Positions 21,966 through 33,859 are shown, numbered from the stretch's first letter. The stretch is 64,000 nucleotides of DNA from Medicago truncatula (GCF_003473485.1 NC_053045.1:34384494-34448493); one strand, 5' to 3'. Made by a program: numbers and translations. Notes: generated by a model not told the origin, from the letters alone.

Positions 21966-24900
21966 TCAGCACTCACATCCTGATGACCTTGGCTGATTGC
22001 TGTTTCCAACATCAATTGTGTCTGGCAGGTATCTTTAACAAGCACGAATTTCCACATGGAGAACAAATCACAAAGCATAACATCAATAACATTGGAGTAA
22101 TTAAATTATCCCATTATCAAATAACAGAAAGATTCATAATCTATGGGTAACTATCAAACCAACATATCAATCTTTTCATTATAACATGGCAAATGGTTCA
22201 TGTTTGTCTCCATCATTAAACATCAATCCTATATGCATTCGTTTCCAAGAGACATGGATATAGTGAACTAAAACACTAGTAGGACCAAAATATGCTCCCC
22301 CAGCCAATGAACACCATCTCATAATCAGATATACCTAATTTGATGCATTTTTTATGAAGTATGTTCACATATATTAAGTAAGAGATACACATGCTTAAGA
22401 ACTTACAATTCTTCCTCTTCCCCGCTTTTCAGGGCATCCTTTGCTATGGTTTGGAATGCTTCCTCGACATTAATACCTTCTTTGGCAGATGTCTCAAAAT
22501 ATGGGATATTTCCTTTTGCTGCACACCATGCCCGAGCCTTCTTTTCTGAAACCTGTGCACAAGAACTTACGCGTGTTAATCTGTTTAGCAGTACATATTT
22601 AGGTGTTTCAGAAATGTATCTGGTGCATGCAAGCTTTTGAAAGAAATAAAAGAAACATGTTAGGTAGCAAAAGGGAGGAAAAACATACCACTCTACTGTT
22701 CCCACCATCAATGTCGATCTTGTTTCCTATAACAACAAAAGGAAAATTCTCTGGATCGGAAGGATTTGCCTGATGAAGTGATCACAAAGTTCAGAAGTTA
22801 TGAAATTCTTCTACATTGCTTGAGATGACAAGTAAAATTAAAAAATTATTTAGAGAGAAGCACAAGCATACTTGAATCAGAAATTCCTCCCTCCAGTTGT
22901 TAAGGTTGTCAAATGATTTCATTGAATTAACATCGTATACAAGAACACAGCAATCAGCCCCACGATAGAAAGCAACTCCTAGGCTTTGGAATCTCTCCTG
23001 GCCAGCTGTATCCCAAATCTGCAAGATTTAGAATGCTAAAAATTAAAACAAAAGCAAAGAAAACTTTTACCATTTTAACTTATAATTATCAATAAAAACT
23101 AGAAGATAATTATGAGATGTAGAACGCACAAATATGATTTCCGCAAGAAACAAAACATGGATGTCTAATACTGAAAGAGCGTGACGGTAATATGCTAAAA
23201 TTTATACCCCACCAAAGTGTACTGTCCAAAAAATTAAGCAGCCTAACAATCCTAAACCGAAAAAGGCTCTTGATTGTGCAACTAAAAAACTTAGCTATTA
23301 ATCATTTGAAATATAGTTATCATTTAAATAGATTTAGTTCTCTTCCCCATTAGATTCAATCTATACATAAGAGATGCTCAATGTTAAGACTAACAAAAGC
23401 CACATTACATATATGTGCAAACTAACGGTTAGGTTGTAGTGTGTTACATTTTAAAGTCATGTGCCAAGACAATCGTCAAAATATAATAAACAATTTCTCA
23501 AAAACGACAGGAAACATCATCATTCACTTCCCAAATCCCATACACAAGCCCGTTTTCAAAAAGTGCAATACACTTAAGGATGCAGGCATTCTAACATCAA
23601 AATGAGCAATAAGTAACAAACTTAATCCAGTAAACTACTAGGCGTGTTTAATGTACACAACAGGCTGATAACACAGTATCAACAAACATATTGAACCTTC
23701 ATTTAAGAGGTTGTGACCTACGAATTCTTCAATTAAATCAGTATGTAACATAATGCACAATCTAAAACATCTATGTAATCCAACAACAACAACAACCAAG
23801 CCTTTTCCAACTAAATGGGGTCGGATACATGGATCAAATTAGGCCATAAACCATCTAGTAATATCAGAAAGATAAACATTAAAGGGGGGGGGGGGGGGGG
23901 GGGGGGGTTTGATAATTTATAAATCTGGCCTAACATTTACAAGGCTTGGTCATGAAGCCATTTTCAAGCATCTCAAAATCAAATTAAGCACAAGGCAGCA
24001 CCGTTCACAAACCTGTAAGGTGAAAAGCCTATCTTCAAATTGCACTTCTTTGGTTAAGAAGTCAGCTCCAATGGTTGCCTTGTACTGATTACTAAACTTC
24101 TTATTCACATATCTAAAATATATAGGTTAAGAGAAACACAAAGACTGCATATTTTTAAAGCATAACCCTATACAATACTAAAACCTTAGAAAATTGCAGT
24201 GAAAATTGAAAACAAATATAGAACCGGTGTTGTCAATTACAGATCGCAGAAAATAGCGATTTGTTCAAATTCCGCTATGCAAAAGTGTTATAGTAGCACC
24301 GGCATAGCCGCTATTTCACAATATTTTGTACTAAATAGCGTATTTTGGAACAATAGCGATTTGTTCAAATCCCGCTATGCAATAGTGCTATAGCTCCGGC
24401 ATATTCACTAATTAACAACACTGTACATGATACTGACATCCTATCCGAAAATCGAAGGATACTGATTCATCAAAGACGTCTTCCCCACCCTGCAAATCAT
24501 CAACAACACTACGATGTTAAGAAAAAAGAAAAAGAAAAAACAAATGGTAGATAAAACAAATAATTCAGCTCATAAATCAACTTAACATTAACATGCAACT
24601 TAACATTAACATGGTTGAAAGTATCGAAAAAATTCTATAAATTAAGTTACTTCAGATATGATTCTTGTGATCCAAACAATTATAAGAAAAATTCACCAAT
24701 GCATTAAGCTACTCTAGATACTCTGTAGCACTGATACTACACAATGTCCCACATGTCTAACACAGACACAAGGGTCGGTATATGTCAGACACATAATTAC
24801 ATTGAATTATGTCATTTTCTCAAATTATCATAGGTGTTCACGTATCACCAGATATGATTCTTGTGATCGAAACAAGAATAAGAAATTCACCTATAAATTA

Positions 24901-25177
24901 AGTTACTTGTAGCTATAATTCTCGTGATCCAAACAAGAATAAGAAAAATGACAAACTACGATACAATTTTGAGCTTGCATGTCAATAATTGAGTTCAAAC
25001 AAAGATCGAATTGCAACAGTAAGAATAAAAATAAGCAGAAGGAAACAAAATTGTATAAGATCTGTAGAATATGATAATTATGGTTATCGGAAAACCCTAG
25101 AATTGAAGAGTTCGAGAGACGAACCCGCTGTCACCGAGAATGATGACTTTCAAGAGCGTTCTTCTACGGGAAGGCAT
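21966..25177 (-). CDS. RABG3: Ras-related small GTPase Rab7 (RABG3)
   Basis: Seven coding exons on the minus strand (25125-25177, 24463-24489, 24013-24112, 22872-23018, 22689-22769, 22407-22552, 21966-22032) give 206 residues, the usual Rab7 length. Nucleotide-binding motifs are intact: GDSGVGKT at 15-22, the effector segment with ATIGADF, WDTAGQE at 62-68 with catalytic Gln67, NKID at 125-128, and ETSAK at 156-160. The C-terminus is Cys-Glu-Cys, the double geranylgeranylation signal. It starts [16 protein letters not shown]. Plant RABG3 proteins act on late endosome and tonoplast membranes and promote fusion with the vacuole through effectors such as HOPS. Introns 1-3 carry repeat insertions, a 24-G run and a LINE tail. 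Which RABG3 paralogue it is was not resolved. Confidence 0.96.
23776..23850 (-). mobile_element. RTE-type LINE tail fragment
   Basis: CAACAACAACAACAACCAAG followed by CCTTTTCCAACTAAATGGGGTCGG (written here as CCTTTTCCAACT and AAATGGGGTCGG) and ATACATGGATC is the widespread plant motif left by 3' ends of RTE-like LINEs. The (CAA)n is the complement of a (TTG)n tail, so the element is on the minus strand. It lies in a Rab7 intron. Confidence 0.6.
23884..23907. repeat. Run of 24 G in a Rab7 intron
   Basis: This is an uninterrupted guanine homopolymer on the plus strand, and C24 in the Rab7 transcript. The length may be affected by sequencing slippage. Confidence 0.95.
24222..24423. mobile_element. 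MITE in Rab7 intron 2
   Basis: The left end ACCGGTGTTGTCAATTACAG and the right end ACTAATTAACAACACTGTAC form inverted repeats. The core repeats AATAGCGATTTGTTCAAAT and CCCGCTATGCAA twice. It sits between the second and third coding exons of Rab7. Confidence 0.65.
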
Positions 25178-25591
25178 CGTTCAGATCGGATGAAGAGTTA
25201 ACCGCTTTGGTATGTGTTTTGCGATTTGACTTCAACTGCGACTCTCTCTCGTCTCGCTTACACCGTCTTCAGCTTCTCTCTCTCTCTATCGTAAATCTTA
25301 AGGAATATTCCTACTACTACTGACAGCTGTAATCCAAATTCATTAGTCGATAATAACAACAAAATTTTTGTTATTTCAAAAAAACAACAAAAATATTGTT
25401 CTTAAAAAAATAACAAATATTTTCATTTTTAATAATTAGTAACTTAATTTCATTTTTAATGATTTAGTTATCCTTAAAAAAATAACGACTTAGTTTAACA
25501 TTTCTTAGTGCTCCTTACTTAATAATATTTGCCGTTTCAAAAAATATATATTTAACATTTTTTTTTCGATTTGGTCGAGGTTTAAAAATGT
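25178..25591. other. Rab7 promoter and 5' leader region
   Basis: This is directly upstream of the Rab7 ATG on the minus strand. It holds CT-rich stretches (CTCTCTCTCTATCG on the plus strand, so GA-rich in the transcript), typical of plant 5' leaders. No TATA box was assigned. Confidence 0.4.
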
Positions 25592-25604
25592 TAGATTTGA
25601 ATTT

Positions 25605-25742
25605 ATTTTTTTGCCAAATAAACTAGTAGTTAGAATTCACATTTTTTAAAATGAATAAGAGTAAATGATGTGTCTGAGGTTCGAACCCTGACTCATGCAT
25701 ATAACAATGCATATCTCTGTCTAGAATGAATAAGACAAAATG
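25605..25742 (-). mobile_element. SINE with 13-bp target duplication
   Basis: On the minus strand it has GGGTTCGAACC (a B-box), ATTCTAACTACTAG and a terminal A-rich tail, as in the element at 2577-2702. It is flanked by perfect direct repeats TAGATTTGAATTT at 25592-25604 and 25743-25755. The A-box half seems to be missing or very diverged, so it may be 5'-truncated. Confidence 0.8.
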
Positions 25743-25755
25743 TAGATTTGAATTT

Positions 25756-26712
25756 TTTAAGATTGTTTTACGAAGTGTATTGAATTTTCTCATCTAGAAT
25801 GTCATAAAAATAAAAAAATTAACCAAAAGAAAATTTGGATGCATAAATATGATCTAAAAACAATAATAATAAGTAAGGAATAAAAATTGAAAAATTTAAA
25901 ATAGAAAATAATTACAAATAATGTAAAATCATATCAAAGTGTCAAGTAATTAAAAGAAAAAAGAAATTATACAAATTTCCCGTCAACAAAAATCATATTG
26001 ATTAAATCAATCTTATCTCGATCTTTAAAATTCGCCACACATCATTATGATCGTAATCTTGAATCTTGATATTTTGTATTTATTATTGATGATTATGTCA
26101 TCAAAAGAGTCACATTATGTAGACTTAATTTATGAAATTAGTTGGAAATAAGTAAAGAGAAATTTTTAAAGGTTTATTTGTCGTTTTCATCCATGTAATG
26201 TAGAGAATTTGAGTTTCAGTCCCTGAACAAAAAAAGATCTCCTGATTTGTCCTTTTAAAGTTAAATCTCTTTCGTTTTTGTCCTTCATTTTTAGACATGT
26301 CACACAAAAACGTTGACAATACCACAATCTTGCTGATTTGGCTTTTTTATTTTAATCTAGTATCTTTTTAATTAATTTTAGGACTAAAATAAAAGGGAAA
26401 ATTCATTGACAAATTTGTTTTGTTCAACTCCATCTACCACGTTATTCATCTTCAACGCCACATTCATCTCTTCAACTCCATATTCATCAACTTCAACCTA
26501 TAAATTCATAATTTCTACATACAAAAAAATAAAATAAAATAGAGAGTAAAGTTTAATCAAATTATCTTCATCATCCATTTCGCACCTTCTTTGTTTCCTT
26601 CAACACCATCTCCAAACCCAGAAGGAAAAAAAAAATTGTAATCAAATCATTTCGGTAACATTATAATATTGAACCTACCATCTCATAACAAAACCTCAAA
26701 TCAAATCCAAAC
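25756..26712. other. Repeat-rich spacer
   Basis: No intact gene is seen. GAGTTTCAGTCCCTGAAC at 26208 and CGTTTTTGTCCTTCATTTTT near 26273 belong to 'fixed-word' legume repeats. CT-rich text about 26410-26600 repeats TTCAACTCCAT words. Confidence 0.4.
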
Positions 26713-27121
26713 GTGTCTAACCTAACATCATATTTTGTCTTCTTCTTCGTTATAAAGCATTATCTTTCGCCTTCTTCTTTATTTTCTACAAATAGCTTTT
26801 GTTCTTTGTCTTCATTTTCTGCATTTGTAAAAATAGGAGGGGATTATTCATCTACATCGTTGTTTGATTCATCGTTACTAAAACAAAGACAGAAACCTGC
26901 TTTCTCATTGCGGTGTTAGTTCTCCATTGGTTACTACTTAAACTCATGAAAAGTCTGGGTTAAGATTTCATATATGTGACCGCTACACACGGTGGTATGA
27001 TGATGAAGTACTTAAGAGATTAGAGAAGATTATAAGAGACTTTTTGAAGAAGAATGGTGCATTTAAGAACAATAAAAGGAATTTTGTCATTGTCATTATG
27101 ATTTTAGGGTTGATGTTGTAA
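26713..27121 (+). pseudogene. Broken GRF-type zinc-finger gene
   Basis: A Ser-rich start frame (26713-26919) runs into a frameshift. The next frame reads CGVSSPLVTT, a stop, then THEKSGLRFHICDRYTRWYD and DEVLKRLEKIIRDF, ending at a stop at 27119-27121. The C-G-x-x-x-P / T-x-x-S-G-x-R-F / C / W-x-D-D arrangement is the plant GRF zinc finger followed by its usual coiled coil and hydrophobic end. One internal stop and one frameshift mark it as dead. Such short GRF genes are often found within or beside transposons. Confidence 0.7.
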
Positions 27122-27177
27122 TTTGCATTAAGTTGATTTAATCCTTTGTATTTTTTGTTGATAGTGTAAGTTTAGAG

Positions 27178-27688
27178 TGTTGATGTTGTAAATTTTACAA
27201 CGGTGGAAGTTATGTGTTGTTAAAGAAGAAATTATTTTTTGTCTTAATTTAATTTGGTATTGTTCATGTATATATTGCATGGTTTAATTTAAAAAGACAA
27301 TGAAAATAATTAAAGGCAACATAACAATATAATCTTACAATAACTCATGTTCATAAAAGAGAAATCCTACAAAATGATGTTCAATGAAACAAAACCTTTT
27401 AATATTACAACAACTTATGTTCATAGCATCATAATATTTCAAAATGATGTTCAATATAACATTCTAATATAACTTTATATAATATTATACATGATGTTAC
27501 ACTTTGACGATGGATAAATATAGGTTGAAGTAGTTGTTTAATGCCAAGTCACCTCCACTAGATTTAATTCAACTAGTGTGGTTCAAAACTTTCACGTTGA
27601 AGACAACGCACTACCGCGACGTCATGTATTGAGCATATACACGAACTACATGGATGGTGGTTTAATGCAGCTGAACATGAGTGAATGG
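27178..27688 (+). repeat. Dispersed repeat, copy A
   Basis: From TGTTGATGTTGTAAATTTTA to about 27688 the sequence is a diverged direct copy of 40773-41291. Shared words include GGAAGTTATGTGTTGTTAA, TCATGTATATATTGCATGG, TCTTACAATAACTCATGTTC and TGTTCAATATAACA. It follows the GRF pseudogene and is probably the 3' part of one mobile element family. Confidence 0.75.
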
Positions 27689-27889
27689 TTAGTAATGGTT
27701 TCAACATATTTCATGGTAGGGTTGGACAAATTTTTTGCATCCGCCCAAAATCGAGCAACCTAGCCCACTTAAAATCGAAAGAGGCGGTTAAAACGGGTTG
27801 GTTGTGTCAACACAAGTGGATTGAGATGGTTACGAATGGCTCGATTCATATTCGTTTTTGTAGCCCAGTGAATCTTGCAGTCGACCGGC

Positions 27890-27892
<3 letters not shown>

Positions 27893-27964
<72 letters not shown>
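27893..27964. repeat. (TA)n(GA)n compound microsatellite
   Basis: About 38 bases of TA are followed by about 32 bases of GA, ending exactly where the element at 27963-28799 begins. Confidence 0.95.
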
Positions 27965-27967
<3 letters not shown>

Positions 27968-28797
27968 TGATTCGTTGACACCAAATCTCAACCATCAATC
28001 TCATTTAATCCAACGACTCATATTTATTTACTTGAAATCTCACATGATCACTACTTCACTTAATCTTTGCTTTGTCCAATTTCTGCATCACACAATCATG
28101 GATCTTTGTTATCTCTCTCCTTTTTCCGGATTTCATCCTCCCTACCATCAATCTCTTATTCCAAATAAAAATTACATATTGGTCTCCATGTCAATCTAAA
28201 ATTTGGGAATTGTAGCAATGAGGGAGAATTATGATATATTCAATAAATTCATCAAAATTCCAGAAGATTGATCAATATAACAATAGCATGTGATTTATTC
28301 AACATAATTCATCAAAATTTGCCCAATTACATCTTTTCCCTAGCATGAAAAGCAACGAGCATTCGTTAGTTAGAACATGAATGAATTCGTATACACGTGA
28401 TTTGTCAAAATTATGATTGATCAATACAGTGGATTATATCAGAGACTCAATTGCCAAACCTAAAATCCCACAAATACAATAAAACTCATCAAAAACACCC
28501 CTAAAATCTTAGATTCACTACCTTCCACCCATGTTGCTATTGTTTTCATAAATTTGGTATAATGTGTCTCTATGGCATGTAATCCGTACGAGCTATAATA
28601 TGTCTTTATGGCCTGGAATCCATACGTCATCGTGAAAGAAAAAATTCCAGAAGAAAATAACCATGTTTTTTTATGATTGAAAAAAATAATAGCATGTGAT
28701 TAGAGAAAGGATACTCACGATATAGAAACATGAATTAATTATGAGTCGTTAGATTAAATGAGATTGATGGTTGAGATTTGGTGTCAGCGGATCCTGA

Positions 28798-28799
<2 letters not shown>
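27963..28799. mobile_element. Non-autonomous TIR element, 0.84 kb
   Basis: The left end AGTCATGATTCGTTGACACC is the imperfect inverted repeat of the right end, whose complement reads AGTCAGGATCCGCTGACACC. Both continue as AAATCTCAACCATCAATCTC and ATTTAATC. The repeats are about 60 bp. No transposase is inside. The ends resemble Mutator-like elements, but the target duplication cannot be read in microsatellite flanks. Confidence 0.75.
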
Positions 28800-28839
<40 letters not shown>

Positions 28840-28841
<2 letters not shown>

Positions 28842-30074
28842 CTTAAATGTTCAGTTAGTCCCTTAAGTATTTATTTGGTATCGTTTTGGTCTCTTAACTA
28901 AAAAAAAGATTGTTTGAATATTTTTCTTTATCTCCGTTACCTATTTTAGTCTTTTCCATTAAATAAATTCAAAAAAACGTTAGGGTTTTTATTATTCATC
29001 TTCTTCCTTCTCCTTCCATCATCTTCTTCATGATCTTCATCATCAAAAACACACCAATCCAGAAGAAAAAAAAATCATCATCATGTTCATCAAATTTATA
29101 AACATAATGAATTTCATATCTTAATCAATAACCAATTTTTCATCATCATCATCTAAACCCTTTATCATCATCATTATCATCACCAATCCTTCACTACAAC
29201 CCATTTTCGGATTTAAATCCATCATCATCAATCCTTAAAAAAAAAAAAAAACCCATTTTCGGATCTAAACTCATCTGTGTTCTCCATCTCAAAAAGCATA
29301 AATCTTTCAACTGTGAACCTTTCCAAAGTTCTCATGTTGATTGCTTTTTTTTCTTTTCTTTTTTATTTCTGCCCTTTTGATTTTTGCTATTTCAAAGTTT
29401 TGTGCAGCTGTTCTTTTTTTTTTTCTGTTGTTGCTGTTTATGGTACTGTAGATGGGGTTTGGAGGAAAACAAAAATGAAGATAGGGTTTTTCGGCAGCTG
29501 TGCAACTTGAAATTATTGGGTTTTGGAGAAAAACGAAAATGAAGATGGGGAGATAGATGGAATGGAACAAAAGTTGTTGCGGTTGTTGGTGATGAAGGTT
29601 TGATTTGATGTATTTTTGAAGATAATTGCTATTTTTTTTGGGGGTTTAAATGGAACCAATGGTGATTGATTTGTTGTTTGTGTTGATGAGAGAGATTAAG
29701 ATGAAATTTTTTGTTAATGGGTTGTTGCTGTATTTTTTTTCTGGGTTGTTACTGTGTTTTCTGGTTTAGTTGAAAAAATTGAGATTGAGATATGAAATTG
29801 TTTATGTTTATAGATTTGATGAAGAAGATGATGATGAAAAAGATTTTTTTTCTGGGTTGGTGTGTTGTTGATGATGACGATCATGAAGAAGGGGATGGAA
29901 GGAGAAGGAAGAAGATGAATAATATAAACCTAACGTTTTTTTGAATTTATTTAACGGAAGGGACCAAAATAGGTAACGGAGATAAAGATAAAGTACTCAA
30001 ACAATCTTTTTTTTAGTTAAGGGACCAAAACGATACCAAATAAATACTTAAGGGACCAATTAAGCATTTAAGCC
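28840..30074. mobile_element. Long-TIR element in a (TA)n tract, 1.2 kb
   Basis: The left end GGCTTAAATGTTCAGTTAGT and the right end ATTAAGCATTTAAGCC, with TCCCTTAAGTATTTATTTGG inside each, are inverted repeats of at least 270 bp (about 28840-29115 against 29800-30074). They include the CATCTTCTTCCTTCTCCTTC arm. Flanks on both sides are (TA)n (28800-28839 and from 30075). The interior has no coding capacity. Long TIRs suggest a Mutator-like or foldback element. Confidence 0.8.
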
Positions 30075-30311
30075 TATATATATATATATATAATTATCAT
30101 ATATTAATTAATATGTATAACACCAATAAACAAACTGTCACAACGAATAAAATATAATTAAATAATGGTTAGGCACTACTAGAAACAATGTTGTTTAGCA
30201 TTCTGATATAAAAGTTTCTCACTCTCTCACATATACCACTTTTCAAACTCATTTATTGATCCAAGATTTATATGTTGGTTTATCTATAGCTTATCATTTA
30301 TCTATAACTTA

Positions 30312-31463
30312 TCATATATTAAAAGTTGACTTGACCCAAGATTTATCATGAATATTAAATTCGTTGATCAAGTCAAACCAGACTTTCTCAAAATATGCTT
30401 CAATGTCAATATCATACATGCATTTTTTGACATCTCTAAGTAAAAAAGATCCTCCCTTCATCAAGTTTCCAGGATGTTTAACTCCACTTTGTAACAAGTG
30501 TCATGTGCATAAACCATGGTGAGTCTTGGGGCATCACATCTGCAAGTGCCCTTGTCATTGCTCGATCTTTGTCAGTGAAGATCGTCTTTGATTTTTTGTT
30601 GTTGTGTACTTGTAAAAATGTATCAAACAACCGTCTAAATGACTTTCTCGTCGCGTCATACATTAGTGCTTCCAAAAAATTGAATAAACCTCTATAATGG
30701 TTGAAACCAGAAAAAACAAAAAAAATATGGTTTATTGGAATGGTTGGTACAATACGTAGTGTCCAATGAAGCATCACCAAAATACCCGTAATCCAAAATC
30801 ATATATGCATCACACCAAAACATGTTTGTAATATGTTCTTCTACGTCCATCTAATATGCATGAAAAGATGATGGATTCTGCAACATTTGTTGTTGAAAAT
30901 ATTGTGAAGACATTCAATCTCACCACACATCATACTTCTTTGTCTTCTTGCAGTGATGTTTCTTACATCCACCTCTATAAATCCAACATTATCTTTATGT
31001 CGTGCATGTGTGCTCAGAAGTTGAAATGTTGACTTTTGCCTTAATCTAGATTCATTGGCCAAATAAATCTCATATGTTTGTACTTTAGTTATCTTTCTAT
31101 GTGACCGAAGCATGTGTTGTATTTAGTTCCTTGCAGATCATGGTTATGTTCTTCTTCAAAGTCATGTATGACCAACTTTCCATTCTTACGTGAAAGTGTA
31201 ATTCCTACAGAGAAATTTGTTCTAGTATCTGCTCTCTGAAATTTTCTTTCATATGCTTATCTTTTCTCTTTCCTCTTTAGGATTTCCTTACAAAAAATCA
31301 ACCTACATGACGATTCACTACCGTCTTCTTTCTTGTTTGTAAAACGTACTCTAACTCTGAATCCCACACATAAACTATAAGCAAGCCAAAATTTACTAGC
31401 ATCGTCCATATTATCAAATCTCATTTCAAGGTTTGGCTTACAATCAACATTTGAAGATGCCAT
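30312..31463 (-). pseudogene. Decayed FAR1-related / MULE transposase
   Basis: On the minus strand, blocks in different frames match the FAR1-RELATED SEQUENCE family in order. The FAR1 DNA-binding start (MRFDNMDDASKFWLAYSLCV, 31257-31463) is followed by a linker with RKITKVQTYEIYLANESRLR and ITARRQRSM (30841-31113). A MULE transposase core follows with SLDTTYC-like text, FSGFNHYRGLFNF, IFTDKDRAMTRALADVMP (30478-30780), then KHPGNLMKGGSF and VWFDLINEFNIHDKSWVKS (30312-30497). Several stops and frameshifts separate the blocks and the SWIM zinc finger is absent, so it is not functional. It could be a dead FRS gene or the remains of a MULE. Confidence 0.85.
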
Positions 31464-32477
31464 GTTTGATCAAACTATCCAAGGAAGCTAAAAAGTAAAT
31501 AAAGAATATAAGGCATAAAAAAATTTTAGGTTCTCTCATGGCATGTTGATCAATCAAACAATGCATACAAAACATTAAGAAATAAAACATTAAAAAAATG
31601 AATGTTTAGAACATAAATTCTCGAGGATCAATCAATCATCTTTGCCTATTTTAGAACAACAACATGAGTCAAGCTTTAAAAAAAAATAGAGTTTATGTAA
31701 ACATTGCAATGAGTTTTATACCATCCTTAAATTTCATAAAATCAAATCCTAATAAAGTTATAAAACCAATTAGAAGTACTAGTGCAATGTAAAAAGTAAA
31801 TACAAATCCCACATCGGTGGGAAAGAATGCTTTCCATTAAAAAAAAGTTATAAAAAGTGTGCGTGTGTGTTTATTATTGACAAGTGAAGTGGAGTATTGG
31901 AAGGAGTATTTGCAACATGTCAGGATGGAGGAAGGAGATGAGAAGCCGCCATTGCCATTTTGGTGAGTTTTATTTATTTATTAATTGTTTATGTTTCTTC
32001 AACCGTTCTACTTTCTTTTATTTGCTCTGTTTTTTTTTTTTTACAAAAGAAAAACTTAAATTCATAAAATCTTTTAATTTTCAACCTTAGTCTATCTATG
32101 TTTCAGATATTGATGCATGTATTATTCAAAACAGGTGTCAATAAAAAATTAATATTTTATTTGTTGTAATGAAAAATAAGTTGGGAAAAATTAACTCCAA
32201 ATGAATGTCTCAAATCGCTCCTTTTTAGCTTCATATGAGATGTCAACCTTAATTATGAATAATGAGATGTCAACCTTTTTAACTTCATAATGAAGCTAGT
32301 TCAAAAACGTTTGTTTTATCTTCTTGATCAAGTGTTGTTATTCTCTATTTTTGTTTAAATTTTAATTTTAATCATGGTTTGATCTCATTCCTATGAGCAT
32401 TTCAATCATTTAAAATAAAAAATATCAAAGAAAAAAAAAACTTATGATGACGCATTCATAGCAGGTTGACCGCGGCG
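31464..32477. other. Spacer, no gene seen
   Basis: AT-rich sequence with no recognisable protein similarity. It ends in the GACGACGAC-rich target site of the solo LTR. Confidence 0.4.
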
Positions 32478-32769
32478 ACGACTGTAACACCCACTTTCGT
32501 TTAATCGTTTATTTAATCGAGTTTAGGTGATTATATTATAATTATATAATATATGCATGATTTTGGTATGTTTTGATGATTTATGATGATTTGATCGATG
32601 ACGTGATGAGTTATGAGTTTTGGAAGATTTGATAAGGATATGAGAATTATTTTATTGTTAAATAAAATAAAGATTTGAAAATAATATAAAATATTTAGTT
32701 AAGGGCTGTTTTGATATTCTAGATAGTTTTGGGGGAGAAAGTGAGATAAGATAAGTAATTAAGAAGAGA

Positions 32770-32777
32770 TATAAATA
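32770..32777 (+). promoter_or_regulatory. TATA box of the solo LTR
   Basis: TATAAATA followed by GGGAAGACC lies about 290 bases into the LTR, where a U3 promoter is expected. Confidence 0.6.
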
Positions 32778-33162
32778 GGGAAGACCTAACTTTTAGAAAA
32801 CATTGTTGTACGTACGTTTTTGGAGAAAAAGGGAGAAAAAGCCAAGAGAAGAGAAACCAAGAGAGAGGGCTGCGATTTCTTCATACAAGGTAAGGGTGAG
32901 ACTAATAATTCAATAACGTTGATTGTTGTAATTCTGATGATTAATTGACAAAGTTAGGATTGATTTAGAAAAGTTTTGGAATTAGGTCAAAACCCTAAAA
33001 ATTGATGATCGAACGGTAAAACTTGATTAGATTGATGTAGAAACCGTCCTATAACCTTAGAACATGTTTAGGATGGATTATGGAATCAATATTAGACTTT
33101 GAACCATGTTATTTGATGGATTTTCGAGAAAACCCGTATTCTGCCCGAGCTTCTGTTCATCG

Positions 33163-33483
33163 CTCGCCTTGGCGAGGGATGATTCTCGCCTCGCGAGTGA
33201 TGAACTTCATCGCTCGCCTCGCGAGCCCTTTCCTTTCGCCTCGCGAGCGTTTCTGGCATCGCTCGCCACGGCGAACAACCCTTCCTCGCCTCGCGAGCTT
33301 AGGCAGAGAGCATGTCATATTTTGTGTTTCGACCTTTTTAGTTGGACCTTGGATGTCTTAGAGTGCCTGAACATACCTAGTATTGATTAGGAATGAATGT
33401 AGGATCAGATTGAACCCAGAACAACACTAGTTTGGGAGATGAGTGGTACTCGCCATGGCGAGTAAGAACTCTCGCCTCGCGAG
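33163..33483. repeat. Cluster of eight GC-rich palindromes in the solo LTR
   Basis: Palindromic words of two kinds alternate: CTCGCC-NN-GGCGAG (33163-33176, 33262-33274 shortened, 33449-33462) and CTCGCCTCGCGAG (33185, 33213, about 33236, 33285, 33471). They form a CpG-dense island in an AT-rich LTR. Some pair into a larger hairpin: TTCATCGCTCGC near 33157 against GCGAGTGATGAA near 33194. Confidence 0.9.
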
Positions 33484-33859
33484 CACAACCAGAATTTAGA
33501 TGCTTGAGTGTTTGTGCGATCTGTGTCGCACGTGTTGATCAAGAGTGAACCCCTAATTGGTAATGAAACCTAATGATGACGTTTAATGCAATCTGTAAAG
33601 CCTTTAAGACATGTTGTCGTTAATTAAGCATGATTAATGTATTGTACAATCATGTAAGATATGAAAGTTAATTATGATGCAAATGATTTGCTGTTGATAT
33701 AATGATATCATCTTGTTATTGTGACTTGTTTATGCTGCTTCCGTTATTTAACTAAGTGCATATGGTATATGATGAAGTCTAGCTCCAAATTATTGGATGC
33801 ATGTTGATATGTTGAATTACGGTGTTTTGTTGTTAAGAGTCCATGCATAGCATATCATT

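Noticed and set aside
33080..33390. Two overlapping open frames of about 93 codons
   Set aside because: They fall in the palindromic CG-rich part of the solo LTR; the open frame follows from composition and no protein family fits.
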